Source: Neisseria montereyensis (GTDB lineage: Bacteria; Pseudomonadota; Gammaproteobacteria; Burkholderiales; Neisseriaceae). From it: a DNA stretch of 64,000 nt. The position numbers and the translations under genes were made by a program. Positions 1 to 8,387 of the stretch are shown one piece after another. Location of the stretch: contig NZ_JANUXW010000003.1 in NCBI RefSeq assembly GCF_024834045.1, positions 1 through 64,000 on the forward strand. The letters are read 5' to 3'. Positions within the stretch are counted from its first letter, which is position 1, and every line of letters starts with the position of its first letter. The notes beneath the pieces were generated by a model. The model was given only the letters and a program-made list of their open reading frames with translations, ran no database searches and had not been told where the DNA came from.

Positions 1-80
1 CCATCCCGAACAGGACCGTGAAACGACTCAGCGCCGATGATAGTGTGGATACCCATGTGAAAGTAGGACACTGCCAGACA
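1..80 (+). rRNA. rrf: 5S ribosomal RNA, 3' part
   Basis: The first bases match the 3' two thirds of a bacterial 5S rRNA: CCGAAC, then GTGAAACG, GCGCCGATGATAGTGTGG, GAAAGTAGG and the closing CTGCCAGACA, which resembles the E. coli end CUGCCAGGCAU. The 5' part lies outside the window. A strong terminator follows at 91-120, so this is the end of an rRNA operon. The exact last base is uncertain by one or two positions. Confidence 0.93.
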
Positions 81-90
81 CTTATACCGA

Positions 91-120
91 ACCCCTGATA
101 GGAAACTATCAGGGGTTTTA
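91..120 (+). terminator. rRNA operon terminator
   Basis: An 11-bp perfect stem (ACCCCTGATAG / CTATCAGGGGT) closes on a GAAA tetraloop and is followed by TTTTA. It begins about 10 bases after the 5S end, as expected for intrinsic termination of the rRNA operon. Confidence 0.9.
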
Positions 121-267
121 CTTTATTATAAATACTTATTGTGACGTCATAACAACAGATATGGTAAAGGTAGTGACAATAATTGTTTATGCCGATGTAC
201 TGCTTTATGATGGGGTTGTTATTTGAGAAGAAGATAGCATTTAATACATTATGGAAAAGGAGCAGAG

Positions 268-558
268 ATGAAGCGTTATTTGTTGGGGATGTTAGCGGCG
301 GCGTCAATGGCGATGGCGGGAGCGGCGGTGAATATCAATACGGCGGGTGCTGAGGAGTTGGCGGAGCTGCCGGGGATTGGTCCGTCGAAGGCGGCGGCGA
401 TAGTGGCGTACCGTGATGAGAACGGTGCGTTTAAGACGGTATCGGAGCTGAAGAATGTAAAGGGGATAGGTGAGGGTATTTTAGCGAAGGTGCGGGAGGA
501 GGCGGTGACTTCTGACAAACCTAGCAAACGTAAGGCCAAACCCGCTTTGAAGAAATAA
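268..558 (+). CDS. comE: ComE-type helix-hairpin-helix DNA-uptake protein
   Basis: Secreted DNA-binding protein of natural transformation (96 aa). An N-terminal signal peptide ends near residue 20, followed by the ComEA-type segment VNINTAGAEELAELPGIGPS with two helix-hairpin-helix motifs (around PGIGPSKA and VKGIGEG) and a Lys-rich tail. In the family it binds double-stranded DNA in the periplasm and helps pull in DNA taken up by the type IV pilus. The start has a good ribosome site (AAAAGGAGCAGAG). The gene lies just downstream of the 5S gene; as I recall, gonococcal comE copies each sit behind an rRNA operon, so other copies are likely elsewhere in this genome. Confidence 0.9.
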   Translation: MKRYLLGMLAAASMAMAGAAVNINTAGAEELAELPGIGPSKAAAIVAYRDENGAFKTVSELKNVKGIGEGILAKVREEAVTSDKPSKRKAKPALKK

Positions 559-594
559 ACCGTTATCGCGGTAGTGGTAGAAAAACAATACAAC

Positions 595-625
595 AAAGCC
601 CCGTCAAGATGATGGGGCTTTGCTT
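595..625 (+). terminator. Terminator after comE
   Basis: AAAGCCCC and GGGGCTTT form an 8-bp stem around an 11-base loop, with T-rich sequence after it. It lies 37 bases after the comE stop. Confidence 0.8.
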
Positions 626-701
626 TGGCTTGAGGCGGGTGTAACTACATAACTACATAAAGGACCCGTAAATAGAGAAAAGACCGAGTGAAAATATAAA
701 C

Positions 702-732
702 AGCCGGGTTTGTATATGAGCCCGGCTTGTTT
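702..732. terminator. Terminator downstream of ppiB
   Basis: Inverted repeat AGCCGGG / CCCGGCT with T-rich flanks on both sides. It can end ppiB transcripts on the minus strand and readthrough from comE on the plus strand. Confidence 0.65.
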
Positions 733-776
733 AATTCAGTGTTTAAAGCTTCTAATATGTTAACAGTTTATTCAAC

Positions 777-1268
777 TTATACAATTTCTGCTTTGGTAAT
801 AACGACCGGATCAACCGGTACGTCGGCATGATAACCGTGATTTTTGGTTTTAACGTTTTCAATGGCATCTACAACGTCTTGGCCTTCTACCACTTTACCG
901 AATACCGCATATCCCCAACCATGCAGACTTGGTTCGGTATGGTTTAAGAAAGTATTATCTTTTGTATTAATGAAAAATTGCGAAGAGGCTGAGTGGGGAG
1001 CCTGTGTGCGTGCCATGGCAATAGTATATTTATCGTTTTTTAAGCCGTTTTGTGCTTCATTTTGAATCGGCTCACGATTTTCTTTTTCGTTCATATTTTC
1101 ATCCATACCGCCGCCTTGGATCATGAAGCCTTTAATGACACGGTGGAAAATCAAGCCATCGTAAAAGCCGTCTTTAACATACTGTTCAAAGTTGGCAGAG
1201 GTGATGGGGGCTTTTTCGTGATCCAGCTCAATACCGATAGTGCCGAAATTTGTATGTAGTTTAATCAT
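777..1268 (-). CDS. ppiB: Cyclophilin-type peptidyl-prolyl cis-trans isomerase
   Basis: Cytoplasmic cyclophilin of 163 aa with no signal peptide. It catalyses cis-trans isomerisation of X-Pro bonds during protein folding. The N-terminus [16 protein letters not shown], the core [19 protein letters not shown] (with the catalytic Arg in the FHRV motif) and SSQFFIN and [12 protein letters not shown] are the standard PpiB landmarks, and the length is typical. It is monocistronic, with its own terminator at 702-732. Function is secure; client proteins are unknown. Confidence 0.95.
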   Translation of the reverse strand: MIKLHTNFGTIGIELDHEKAPITSANFEQYVKDGFYDGLIFHRVIKGFMIQGGGMDENMNEKENREPIQNEAQNGLKNDKYTIAMARTQAPHSASSQFFINTKDNTFLNHTEPSLHGWGYAVFGKVVEGQDVVDAIENVKTKNHGYHADVPVDPVVITKAEIV

Positions 1269-1397
1269 GAGAGAAGTCCTTCGGTTGGTTGTTGGAAAAA
1301 TGATGGCTATTCTATTTTAGAGGAAATCAAGAAAATAATTTCAGTTCTTTTATGTGCTGTTATTAGCTATTGTATTATAAATAGGGAGCGATTGCTT

Positions 1398-1442
1398 AAA
1401 TTCAAGGCCGTCTGAATGAGGTTTTCAGACGGCCTTGAATTT
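1398..1442. terminator. DUS-pair terminator between ppiB and apaH
   Basis: Inverted AG-DUS copies extended to a stem of about 19 bp (AAATTCAAGGCCGTCTGAA and its complement) with T runs on both sides. This is the typical neisserial use of uptake sequences as intrinsic terminators; it would serve apaH on the minus strand. Confidence 0.85.
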
Positions 1443-1444
1443 AT

Positions 1445-2281
1445 TTATAAAGCTGTTTTCCAGTGTAGGCCGCTTTGTGATGCTACTTGCGTGATTTCAT
1501 TTGTTTTAAGATTAATAGCGGTGAGTTTCCCGCCCCACAATGCACCGGTGTCGAGCGAAATAACTTTATATTGGTTTAAATAACCCAATGCCGACCAATG
1601 GCCGAAAACAATGGTATGGCTTAAATGTTGGCGGTTGGGTGCTTCAAACCATGCGCAAAGGTCTTTGGGCATTTTATCTAAGCCGGCTTTGAAATCATAA
1701 TCCAGTTTGTTTTTGTCGATAGTGATGGCGCGCATACGGGTGAAAACATTGGTAATCATGCGCAGCCTGCCATAGCCGCTTAAATCGGGTTTCCATGTGC
1801 GCGGTTTGTTGCCGTACATATGAGAAAAATAATTTTTAACTTTTTTGTCATTACCCTGTAATACGGTTTCGACTTCCCGCGCCAGACTTTCGGCTTGAGA
1901 GATATCCCATTGCGGTAATAAACCGGCATGAACTAAAACATGATTTTGGCCGCGTATTAATAAGGGTTGGGATTGTAGCCAGCCCAACATTTTTTTGCTT
2001 TTGGGATGTTCGAGAATCGGCTGAATAGTGTCGCCGCGTTTGATTTCGCCATAACCATAGGATACGGCTAAAAGGTGTAGATCATGGTTGCCGAGAACGG
2101 TACGGACACTGCTTTCATGCTGCATCACGAATTGTAGCGTTTCTAGCGACTGGGGGCCGCGGTTGACAATATCACCTGTAAGCCAGAGGGTATCTTTGCC
2201 GTGGTTAAAGTCGAGTTTGTTTAATAGTGCGGTCAATTCTTGGAAACAGCCTTGTACATCGCCGATCGCATAGTGTGCCAT
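1445..2281 (-). CDS. apaH: Diadenosine tetraphosphatase, symmetrical
   Basis: Hydrolyses Ap4A symmetrically to two ADP and can decap Np4-capped RNAs. The metallophosphatase signature is complete: GDVQG (residues 7-11), GDIVNRGP (36-43) and GNHD (64-67), with further metal-binding His residues at LVHAGLLPQW and FGHWSALG. At 278 aa it is the usual ApaH length. It stands alone between two DUS structures and upstream of ridA on the same strand, with 119 bases between, so cotranscription is doubtful. Confidence 0.95.
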   Translation of the reverse strand: MAHYAIGDVQGCFQELTALLNKLDFNHGKDTLWLTGDIVNRGPQSLETLQFVMQHESSVRTVLGNHDLHLLAVSYGYGEIKRGDTIQPILEHPKSKKMLGWLQSQPLLIRGQNHVLVHAGLLPQWDISQAESLAREVETVLQGNDKKVKNYFSHMYGNKPRTWKPDLSGYGRLRMITNVFTRMRAITIDKNKLDYDFKAGLDKMPKDLCAWFEAPNRQHLSHTIVFGHWSALGYLNQYKVISLDTGALWGGKLTAINLKTNEITQVASQSGLHWKTAL

Positions 2282-2325
2282 TGTGTGTGAATCCGTAGGT
2301 ATGGTCTGATGATTGATAAGATTAG

Positions 2326-2390
2326 AGGCCGTCTGAAAATAATGACATTCGTTTTATCTGCATAATGGCAAATTAAGTTTCAGACGGCCA
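2326..2390. repeat. Inverted DUS pair with long loop
   Basis: AGGCCGTCTGAA and TTTCAGACGGCC flank about 40 bases between ridA and apaH. The loop is longer than in a good terminator, so its value may be DNA uptake rather than termination. Confidence 0.6.
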
Positions 2391-2400
2391 TTACTTCCAT

Positions 2401-2790
2401 TTAATCGTTTACAATCAATACAGCTTCTGCTTCTACTTGTACGCCTTTAGGTAATGCAGCAATCCCGACGGCAGCACGGGCAGGGTAGGGTTGGCTGAAA
2501 TATTCGGCCATCACTTCGTTAAAAATGGCGAAATTGCCTAAGTCGGTCAGATAAGCATTTACTTTCACAATATCGTCAAGCGAACCGCCGGCAGCTTGGG
2601 CAACTGCTTTTAGGTTTTTAAAAACCTGATGGGCTTCCGCACGAAAATCGCCGTCGCCGACTACGGTCATGGTGGCGGGATCTAGTGGAATTTGACCGCT
2701 CATATAAACGGTATTGCCTGCACGGACGGCTTGACTGTATGCGCCGATAGCGGCAGGGGCATTGTCGGTGTGAATAATGGTTTTACTCAT
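2401..2790 (-). CDS. ridA: RidA family enamine/imine deaminase
   Basis: 129-aa RidA/YjgF/UK114 protein that hydrolyses reactive 2-aminoacrylate and other enamines made by PLP enzymes, protecting cellular targets. Landmarks are [16 protein letters not shown], the GQIPLDP segment, the substrate-binding Arg in [15 protein letters not shown], and the terminal VEAEAVLIV. The start is preceded by AAGGAGATTTCA. Ile/Val metabolism protection is the usual role; no linked PLP gene is adjacent. Confidence 0.93.
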   Translation of the reverse strand: MSKTIIHTDNAPAAIGAYSQAVRAGNTVYMSGQIPLDPATMTVVGDGDFRAEAHQVFKNLKAVAQAAGGSLDDIVKVNAYLTDLGNFAIFNEVMAEYFSQPYPARAAVGIAALPKGVQVEAEAVLIVND

Positions 2791-2955
2791 TGAAATCTCC
2801 TTAGTATAAAAGTAAACATATGGATTGAAAGTCGGTTATTGCCGGAACAATGGGTTCACATGAAAAAGTCTTTCAGACGGCGGGATAATAATGATATTGT
2901 CTGCTTTAAATGTTTTCTATTCTATATAACGCTATATAAAGTTTCGTAATATTTA

Positions 2956-3885
2956 TTAGGATTCTACCCAATTCTTAGCGGCATCCATATCTGCCCAAAT
3001 TTGCTTTTTCAAATCGTCTATATTGTCAAATTTGGCTTCATCGCGCAATTTGTGTAGAAAGCGTACCTGTAGGCGTTGGCCATATAGATTACCATTGAAA
3101 TCAAAGAGGTGAACTTCTAGTTTTTGACGGCGGTTTTGGGATACGGTAGGGTTAAAACCGAAACTGGCTACGCCGCGCCGTGTACCGAATTCGCCTTCGG
3201 CTTCAACCACAAAAACACCGCTGAGCGGATAATGGTGTTGCGGCAATTGTATATTGGCCGTGGGGCAGCCAATGGTTCGTCCGAGTTTGGCACCATGTTT
3301 TACCCGTCCGCTGAGGGTATAGTCATGGCCGAGTAGTTTGCGTGCATAGGATAAAAGGCCGTCTGAAAGGGCTTGTCGGATAGCGGTACTGCTGGCGCGG
3401 ATATTTTCAACCAAAACAGACGGGGTGCTTTCGACAACCATGCCGGGTTGGTTTTGCAATAGTTGGAAATTGCCTTCCCTGCCTGAGCCGAAACGGAAAT
3501 CATCGCCAATCAGCATGTATTTGGTATGCAGTGTTTCGCCAAGCAGTCGGTCGATAAAATCTTGTGCACTAATATTGGCAAAAGCCTGGTTAAAACGTAA
3601 TACCCATACGGCATCGACACAACCTGTGTCGCGTAAGATGCGTAATTTAGTACGAAGCGGGCTTAGGCGGTAAGGTCGTTCGCGGTTGGATTTACGGGCA
3701 AAAAATTCTTGTGGTTGCGGTTCGAAAATAATCACCACAACCGGTAAGTTGCGGCTGTCGGCTTCTTGTTTGAGCCGTTGTAGGATATGACGGTGGCCGA
3801 GATGTACGCCGTCGAAATTGCCGATGGTGACGGCGCTTCCTTGTGGAAAGTCGGGGTGGCTGCCTAAACCGAACCAGATTTTCAT
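2956..3885 (-). CDS. ribF: Bifunctional riboflavin kinase / FAD synthetase
   Basis: 309-aa enzyme that phosphorylates riboflavin to FMN and adenylylates FMN to FAD in the cytoplasm. The N-terminal nucleotidyltransferase domain shows GNFDGVHLGH (residues 22-31) and the ISAQDFIDRLLG and GDDFRFGSGREGN segments. The C-terminal kinase domain begins near residue 185 with SGRVKHGAKLGRTIGCPTAN. Full length and intact. It lies downstream of the ribB-like gene on the same strand with 223 bases between, so the two flavin genes are neighbours but probably separate transcripts. Confidence 0.96.
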   Translation of the reverse strand: MKIWFGLGSHPDFPQGSAVTIGNFDGVHLGHRHILQRLKQEADSRNLPVVVIIFEPQPQEFFARKSNRERPYRLSPLRTKLRILRDTGCVDAVWVLRFNQAFANISAQDFIDRLLGETLHTKYMLIGDDFRFGSGREGNFQLLQNQPGMVVESTPSVLVENIRASSTAIRQALSDGLLSYARKLLGHDYTLSGRVKHGAKLGRTIGCPTANIQLPQHHYPLSGVFVVEAEGEFGTRRGVASFGFNPTVSQNRRQKLEVHLFDFNGNLYGQRLQVRFLHKLRDEAKFDNIDDLKKQIWADMDAAKNWVES

Positions 3886-4108
3886 AAAATCGTTGCCTGT
3901 GTGTAAAAGAAAAACGAATTATTGTAAGCCTAATCGGTTTTCATGGGAAATCCGATTGCATATTTAATTAAAGCGGTGTGTCGGTATCGGATTGTCTATC
4001 CGGTTGGAATAGAAAACAGCCCGAACCTATAAAATAGAACAGGCTGTCTGCCGATAAGGTACGGTGGACAGCCTTTATTCTGTTTTTCCGTATGGTTAAA
4101 GTTTATGT

Positions 4109-5461
4109 TTAGGCCTCTTCAAACCCGGTTACTTCCAAACCGAAACCTGTTAGGCCGTTCATGGAAGAAGGTTGGCCCATAACGCGCATTTTTTGTACGT
4201 TGAGTCCGGCGAGAATTTGCGCGCCGATACCATAGGTTTTCCTATCCCATTTTTTAACTTGGAAACTATTTTTCGGAAGCGTACGGTTAAGCAGTGTGCT
4301 GCCGTCTTCCGTTCTATGAAGCAGAATCATCACGCCGCTTTCAGAACGATTGATACGCGCAAGTGCATCGGGTACGGACCATGAGTGGCTGGGATCAACT
4401 TGTAGGAAATCCATAGCGCTGAACGGTTCGTGTACGCGCACAAGGGCTTCTTTATCCGGGCTGATGGTACCTTTTACCAAAGCCAGATGCGTTTCGCCGG
4501 AAAGTTTATCCACATAAACGTGTTGTTGGAACGTGCCCCAAGGTGTTTCGATGGTGGTATCGCCCATTTCTTCCAATAGGCTTTCGGTGCGGCTGCGGTA
4601 TTCGATTAGGTCGGCAATCGTGCCGATTTTGATTTGGTGCTCTTCGGCGAATTTCATCAATTCGGGCATGCGTGCCATGGTGCCGTCGTCGTTAAGGATT
4701 TCACAAATCACGCCGGCGGGAATCAATCCGCTCATTTGCGCCAAGTCGACGGCCGCTTCGGTGTGTCCGGCGCGCACGAGTACGCCGCCTTTTTGAGAAC
4801 GCAACGGGAAAATATGGCCGGGTTGGACAATATCTTCAGGCTTAACACCGGGCGATACGGCGGTTTGAATGGTTAGGGCGCGGTCGGCTGCGGAAATACC
4901 GGTTGAAATGCCGTGGGCGGCCTCGATGGATACGGTAAAGTTAGTGCCGTATTGAGCGCCGTTTTTCTGGGTCATTTGCGGCAGGTTGAGACGGTCGACC
5001 AATTCGTCATTCATCGGCAGGCACACCAAACCGCGGGCGTGTTTGATCATAAAGTTAATGGCCTGCGGGGTAACGAATTGGGCGGCCATAATCAAATCAC
5101 CTTCGTTTTCGCGGTCTTCCGCATCGGTGATAATAACCATTTTGCCGGCTTTGATATCGGCAAGGATTTCGGGGATAGTAGAAATTTTATTCATATTCCG
5201 GTCTGGTTCCGTAGAGGTATTGGATGGGAAAGTAGGGTCGGCAGGTTTGTCGCCGTGGTTGGTGTCGAGCCACATAGCGGGCATGCCGGCCGAATGTTCG
5301 ATTTTGCGGGCTTTTTTCTCGCCGAAGGATTTGTTTTTCAGCAGGGCGGATAATTCACCGGCATTGATGGCCGCTGCTGCGGCAAATTGTGCCTGTTGCC
5401 CGCCGTAATGCTTGGTAATCCATTGGCGCAGATTGTGCCGCCGTCGTGCTACAGTATCCAT
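4109..5461 (-). CDS. ribB: HTH-fused DHBP synthase with degenerate GTP cyclohydrolase II domain (RibBX type)
   Basis: Makes 3,4-dihydroxy-2-butanone 4-phosphate from ribulose 5-phosphate for riboflavin synthesis. The RibB domain starts at MNKISTIPEILADIKAGKMV (ATG at 5194) and carries DAEDRENEGDLI, HARGLVCL and RAGHTEAAVDLA. The C-terminal third is GTP cyclohydrolase II-like but lacks the Cys zinc ligands and the ECLTGD-type motif, so it is probably not a cyclohydrolase. Upstream, in the same open frame, about 65 residues read as a phage-repressor-like helix-turn-helix: QAQFAAAAAINAGELSALLK, then GEKKARKIEHSAGMP and WLD. The frame runs back to TTG 5521. I chose ATG 5461 because it includes the whole HTH and a TATAAT lies just upstream; it has no clear ribosome site. 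A start at 5194 without the HTH remains possible. Confidence 0.85.
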   Translation of the reverse strand: MDTVARRRHNLRQWITKHYGGQQAQFAAAAAINAGELSALLKNKSFGEKKARKIEHSAGMPAMWLDTNHGDKPADPTFPSNTSTEPDRNMNKISTIPEILADIKAGKMVIITDAEDRENEGDLIMAAQFVTPQAINFMIKHARGLVCLPMNDELVDRLNLPQMTQKNGAQYGTNFTVSIEAAHGISTGISAADRALTIQTAVSPGVKPEDIVQPGHIFPLRSQKGGVLVRAGHTEAAVDLAQMSGLIPAGVICEILNDDGTMARMPELMKFAEEHQIKIGTIADLIEYRSRTESLLEEMGDTTIETPWGTFQQHVYVDKLSGETHLALVKGTISPDKEALVRVHEPFSAMDFLQVDPSHSWSVPDALARINRSESGVMILLHRTEDGSTLLNRTLPKNSFQVKKWDRKTYGIGAQILAGLNVQKMRVMGQPSSMNGLTGFGLEVTGFEEA

Positions 5462-5492
5462 ATTGCTGATTGGGTAAAGTTGTTGGAACGGC

Positions 5493-5521
5493 ATTATAGG
5501 TTTGTGTTTACCAAAAAGCAA
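5493..5521 (-). promoter_or_regulatory. Putative ribB promoter
   Basis: On the minus strand TTGCTT (5516-5521) is followed after exactly 17 bases by TATAAT (5493-5498). A transcript would start near 5486 and support translation from ATG 5461. The -35 match is weak and the -10 is perfect. One of the two operator-like dyads overlaps this promoter. Confidence 0.5.
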
Positions 5522-5523
5522 AT
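5506..5523. promoter_or_regulatory. Operator-like dyad B upstream of ribB
   Basis: GTTTACCAAAAAGCAAAT on the plus strand is an imperfect palindrome. It matches dyad A (5543-5560, read on the minus strand) at 15 of 18 positions. It overlaps the proposed -35 element and most of the -35/-10 spacer, where a repressor would block polymerase. Confidence 0.45.
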
Positions 5524-5542
5524 AGGTTTTTGTTGATATATT

Positions 5543-5560
5543 ATTTACTATTTGGTAAAT
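5543..5560. promoter_or_regulatory. Operator-like dyad A upstream of ribB
   Basis: A perfect inverted repeat, ATTTAC-N6-GTAAAT. Its centre is 37 bp from the centre of dyad B. The near-identical pair suggests a dimeric regulator, possibly the HTH fused to RibB itself. Confidence 0.45.
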
Positions 5561-5751
5561 ATAAAAACAGGTTGTTTAAGGGCTTGATTGAGGCCGTCTG
5601 AAAAGTGTTCGGACGGTCTTTTTTAGTATTCGGTTAATGGCTGAAAAGCCGGAATATGGCCGGCCGGATTGGTATTTTTCGGCTATTGGTATTGAAATTT
5701 TCATAAAAAACATTATATTGCTGCTACTTCAAATCTAAAGTGTATCGTTAT

Positions 5752-6357
5752 ATGAAAGTTTTATTCCGTTTGCTGACTATTGTGTTATTGGCCGCATTGG
5801 CCGTTGCCGCTTGGTATATTTGGCAAAATAAACAACAACCTGCTACCCAAGTGCTGACACGGGAAGGGGTGCTTACCCAGATTCAAAATCTTAATCGGCT
5901 GGAAAGTACGGCTTTTCATATCGATACCATTATCAAAACCGAAAAAAAGGGCAACTGGTATGCTTTATGGCAGGATTCGCAAACCGGTTTGTTTATTGCC
6001 CAAGGGCGGGTGTTGGCCGGTTTGGATTTGAATAAATTAACGGCTGAGAATATTAATGTGGTTGGCAATAAGGTGATTATCAGTTTGCCGCCGGTGGAAA
6101 TACTCAGTGTGAATCTCGACAATATCGAAGTGTATGACATTAAAACCGGTTCGCTCGGATTGCATCCGATTGATAAGGGTGTGTTTCAAACCGTACAGGA
6201 ACAGGCCAAAAAACAAGTATTGGCAAGCGCCTGCAAAGCCGATATTCTCTCTCATGCACAAATTCAGGCGCAACAGCAGCTTGAAACCCTATTTGCGCTG
6301 ACACAAACCAATGTGTCCGTTTATCCCGCCGCTTTGCCGCCGTGCAAGGCTGCCTGA
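5752..6357 (+). CDS. DUF4230 membrane-anchored protein
   Basis: 201-aa protein with one N-terminal membrane segment (LLTIVLLAALAVAAWYIW) followed by a periplasmic-type region. The stretch LNRLESTAFHIDTIIKTEKK and the later KVIISLPPVEILSVNLDN fit the DUF4230 family, whose biochemical role is not known to me. The frame also allows a GTG start at 5740, but ATG at 5752 puts the membrane helix directly at the N-terminus. It ends 25 bases before tpx and may be cotranscribed with it. Confidence 0.75.
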   Translation: MKVLFRLLTIVLLAALAVAAWYIWQNKQQPATQVLTREGVLTQIQNLNRLESTAFHIDTIIKTEKKGNWYALWQDSQTGLFIAQGRVLAGLDLNKLTAENINVVGNKVIISLPPVEILSVNLDNIEVYDIKTGSLGLHPIDKGVFQTVQEQAKKQVLASACKADILSHAQIQAQQQLETLFALTQTNVSVYPAALPPCKAA

Positions 6358-6381
6358 TGTTAACTTTGAAAAGGAAATGGT

Positions 6382-6876
6382 ATGTCTCAAGTCACTTTAC
6401 AGGGTAATCCCGTTGAAGTAAGCGGTACTTTTTTGCAGAAAGGCCAAACGGCACCGGAATTTCAATTAACCGCCGGTGATTTATCGGATAAAGGTTTGGC
6501 TGATTTTGCGGGCAAACGTAAAGTTCTGAATATTTTCCCGAGTGTGGATACCGGTGTTTGCGCACAATCGGTACGGAAATTTAATGAAAAAGCGGCCAAT
6601 TTGAATAATGCCGTGGTATTGTGCATTTCAGAGGATCTGCCTTTTGCACAAGCCCGTTTTTGCGGCGCGGAAGGTATTGAAAATGTGGTGATGTTATCCG
6701 CTTTCCGCAGCACGTTCCCTCAAGATTACGGTGTTTTGTTGGCCGGTGGCCCGTTGAAAGGTTTAACCGCTCGTTCGGTTGTAGTATTGGATGAAAACAA
6801 CCAAGTGTTGCATAGCGAATTGGTGAGCGAAATCGCTCAAGAGCCTAATTATGATGCTGCATTAGCCGTATTATAA
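6382..6876 (+). CDS. tpx: Thiol peroxidase
   Basis: 164-aa atypical two-Cys peroxiredoxin that reduces hydrogen and alkyl peroxides with thioredoxin. The peroxidatic Cys60 sits in [15 protein letters not shown] and the resolving Cys94 in ARFCGAEG, matching C61 and C95 of E. coli Tpx. A good ribosome site (AAAAGGAAATGGT) precedes the ATG. A DUS-pair terminator follows within 20 bases. Confidence 0.96.
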   Translation: MSQVTLQGNPVEVSGTFLQKGQTAPEFQLTAGDLSDKGLADFAGKRKVLNIFPSVDTGVCAQSVRKFNEKAANLNNAVVLCISEDLPFAQARFCGAEGIENVVMLSAFRSTFPQDYGVLLAGGPLKGLTARSVVVLDENNQVLHSELVSEIAQEPNYDAALAVL

Positions 6877-6892
6877 GGTTTATGGTTTTTTA

Positions 6893-6926
6893 TTCATGCC
6901 GTCTGAAAGGATTCAGACGGCATGAA
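6893..6926. terminator. Terminator after tpx built from canonical DUS
   Basis: TTCATGCCGTCTGAA and its complement form a 15-bp stem with a 4-base loop. This pair carries the meningococcal dialect ATGCCGTCTGAA, unlike most copies in this window. Confidence 0.8.
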
Positions 6927-6972
6927 TGATTTGTATATTGAAGTATTATGATGTTCGGGGCTATAAGTTTGG

Positions 6973-7008
6973 AGGCCGTCTGAAAAAACCGTGATTTTCA
7001 GACGGCCT
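6973..7008. repeat. Inverted AG-DUS pair
   Basis: AGGCCGTCTGAAAA and TTTTCAGACGGCCT surround 8 bases, upstream of the permease gene. It stands immediately after the tpx terminator, so two different DUS dialects occur side by side. Confidence 0.75.
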
Positions 7009-7059
7009 TAATCTTGATAAGATGCCTGTTTTAAGCAATAGGCGTATGAAAAGAGAGCG

Positions 7060-8115
7060 ATGATGGGACGGTATATTCTGCAACGTTTGTTATTGTTGAT
7101 TCCTACCTTATTGGGGATTTTGGCGGTAACATTTGCGGTTATCCAGTTTGTGCCCGGCGGCCCTGTCGAGCAGATGGTTCAACAGCTGACACAAGGCGGG
7201 GGCGGGGGTGAAGTGGCCGCTAATGCCGGCGGCGGTATGTTGAAACGTGGCGGCGGCTTGGGGGCGGATGAAATGGCTGCGCTCAATGCCCTTTATGGTT
7301 TTGATAAACCGCCGTTAACCCGTTTTGTCGAAATGGTCGGCCGGTTTGCCCGTTTTGATTTGGGTGAAAGCTTTTTCCATCATCAAACCGTATTTGAGTT
7401 GGTGAAAGAAAAAATGCCGGTGTCGATGAGTTTGGGCTTATGGACGTTTTTATTGACGTATATTATCTGTATTCCGTTGGGGATTATGAAAGCGGTGCGC
7501 GACGGTTCCCGATTTGATGCGGTATCGGGTATGGTGATTTTGGTCGGCTATACCATTCCGCCTTTTGTTTTGGGCTTGGTGCTGTTGGTGTTGTTTGGCG
7601 GCGGCAGTTTCTTTGCTTGGTTTCCGCAGGGCGGATTGGTGAGTGATGATTGGGAAAGTTTGAGTTTCGGTGGGAAAATTACCGATTATTTGTGGCATAT
7701 CGCGTTGCCGGTAACCGCTTCGGTGGCGGGTAATTTGGCGGTGATGACGGTGTTGACTAAAAATGTGTTTTTGGAAGAAATCCGCCGCCAATATGTTTAT
7801 ACCGCCCGTGCCAAAGGCTTGCCGGAGCGCCAGATTTTAATGAAGCATGTGTTTCGCAATGCCATGATTCCGCTGATTACCGGTTTTCCGGCAGCCTTTA
7901 TCGGGGCGTTTTTTACCGGTAGTTTGCTGATTGAAACGCTGTTTTCTTTAGACGGCTTGGGTTTGTTGTCTTATGAAGCGGTGGTGAAACGGGACTATCC
8001 GTTGGTGATGGGCACTTTGTATGTGTTTACGCTGATGGGTTTATTGGCAAAATTATTGTCGGATATTTCTTATTCTTGGGTGGATCCGCGTATTCATTTC
8101 GGTGGGCAGCGGTAA
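7060..8115 (+). CDS. yejB: ABC transporter permease, YejB-like (OppB/DppB family)
   Basis: 351-aa inner-membrane permease of a peptide ABC importer. It starts with the family signature MGRYILQRLLLLIPTLLGIL and has about six membrane segments. The EAA-type loop YTARAKGLPERQILMKHVFR contacts the ATPase. The large insert after the first helix, with the Gly-rich run around residues 47-68, resembles YejB of the microcin C/peptide transporter. The usual partners YejA, YejE and YejF are not adjacent on either side, so it is either supplied with partners from elsewhere or a remnant. Family assignment is secure, YejB less so. Confidence 0.8.
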   Translation: MMGRYILQRLLLLIPTLLGILAVTFAVIQFVPGGPVEQMVQQLTQGGGGGEVAANAGGGMLKRGGGLGADEMAALNALYGFDKPPLTRFVEMVGRFARFDLGESFFHHQTVFELVKEKMPVSMSLGLWTFLLTYIICIPLGIMKAVRDGSRFDAVSGMVILVGYTIPPFVLGLVLLVLFGGGSFFAWFPQGGLVSDDWESLSFGGKITDYLWHIALPVTASVAGNLAVMTVLTKNVFLEEIRRQYVYTARAKGLPERQILMKHVFRNAMIPLITGFPAAFIGAFFTGSLLIETLFSLDGLGLLSYEAVVKRDYPLVMGTLYVFTLMGLLAKLLSDISYSWVDPRIHFGGQR

Positions 8116-8192
8116 ATAGTGAAACTATCGTTATTCGGTTAAAGCGGATGGTTTTGGGCTTTAAAGGCCGTCTGAAAAGATAAATAAGCATG

Positions 8193-8223
8193 GGGCGGGA
8201 TTGTATATCCGCCCTTATTTTTT
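8193..8223 (+). terminator. Terminator after the permease gene
   Basis: GGGCGG and CCGCCC around a 10-base loop, followed by TTATTTTTTG. The stem sequence GGGCGGATTGTATATCCGCC also resembles the ends of the palindromic repeats at 12.1-13.4 kb. Confidence 0.65.
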
Positions 8224-8387
8224 GATCCTGATAATACGGTTGAATTGATTTTGAGCTTGTTGAAACGTATGCCGGAATTACCACAAATAGGCGTAAAAAG
8301 GGGGCGGGGGCTTGCAGTTTGCCCTGTTTGCCCATATCCTGTTTTCAACGGCGTATTGTTTACGTCATCCTTAAAGGAAATTTTTAC

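Noticed and set aside
5462-5740. FMN riboswitch expected upstream of a rib gene
   Set aside because: None of the conserved FMN-aptamer blocks were seen. The region instead holds the two dyads and a promoter.
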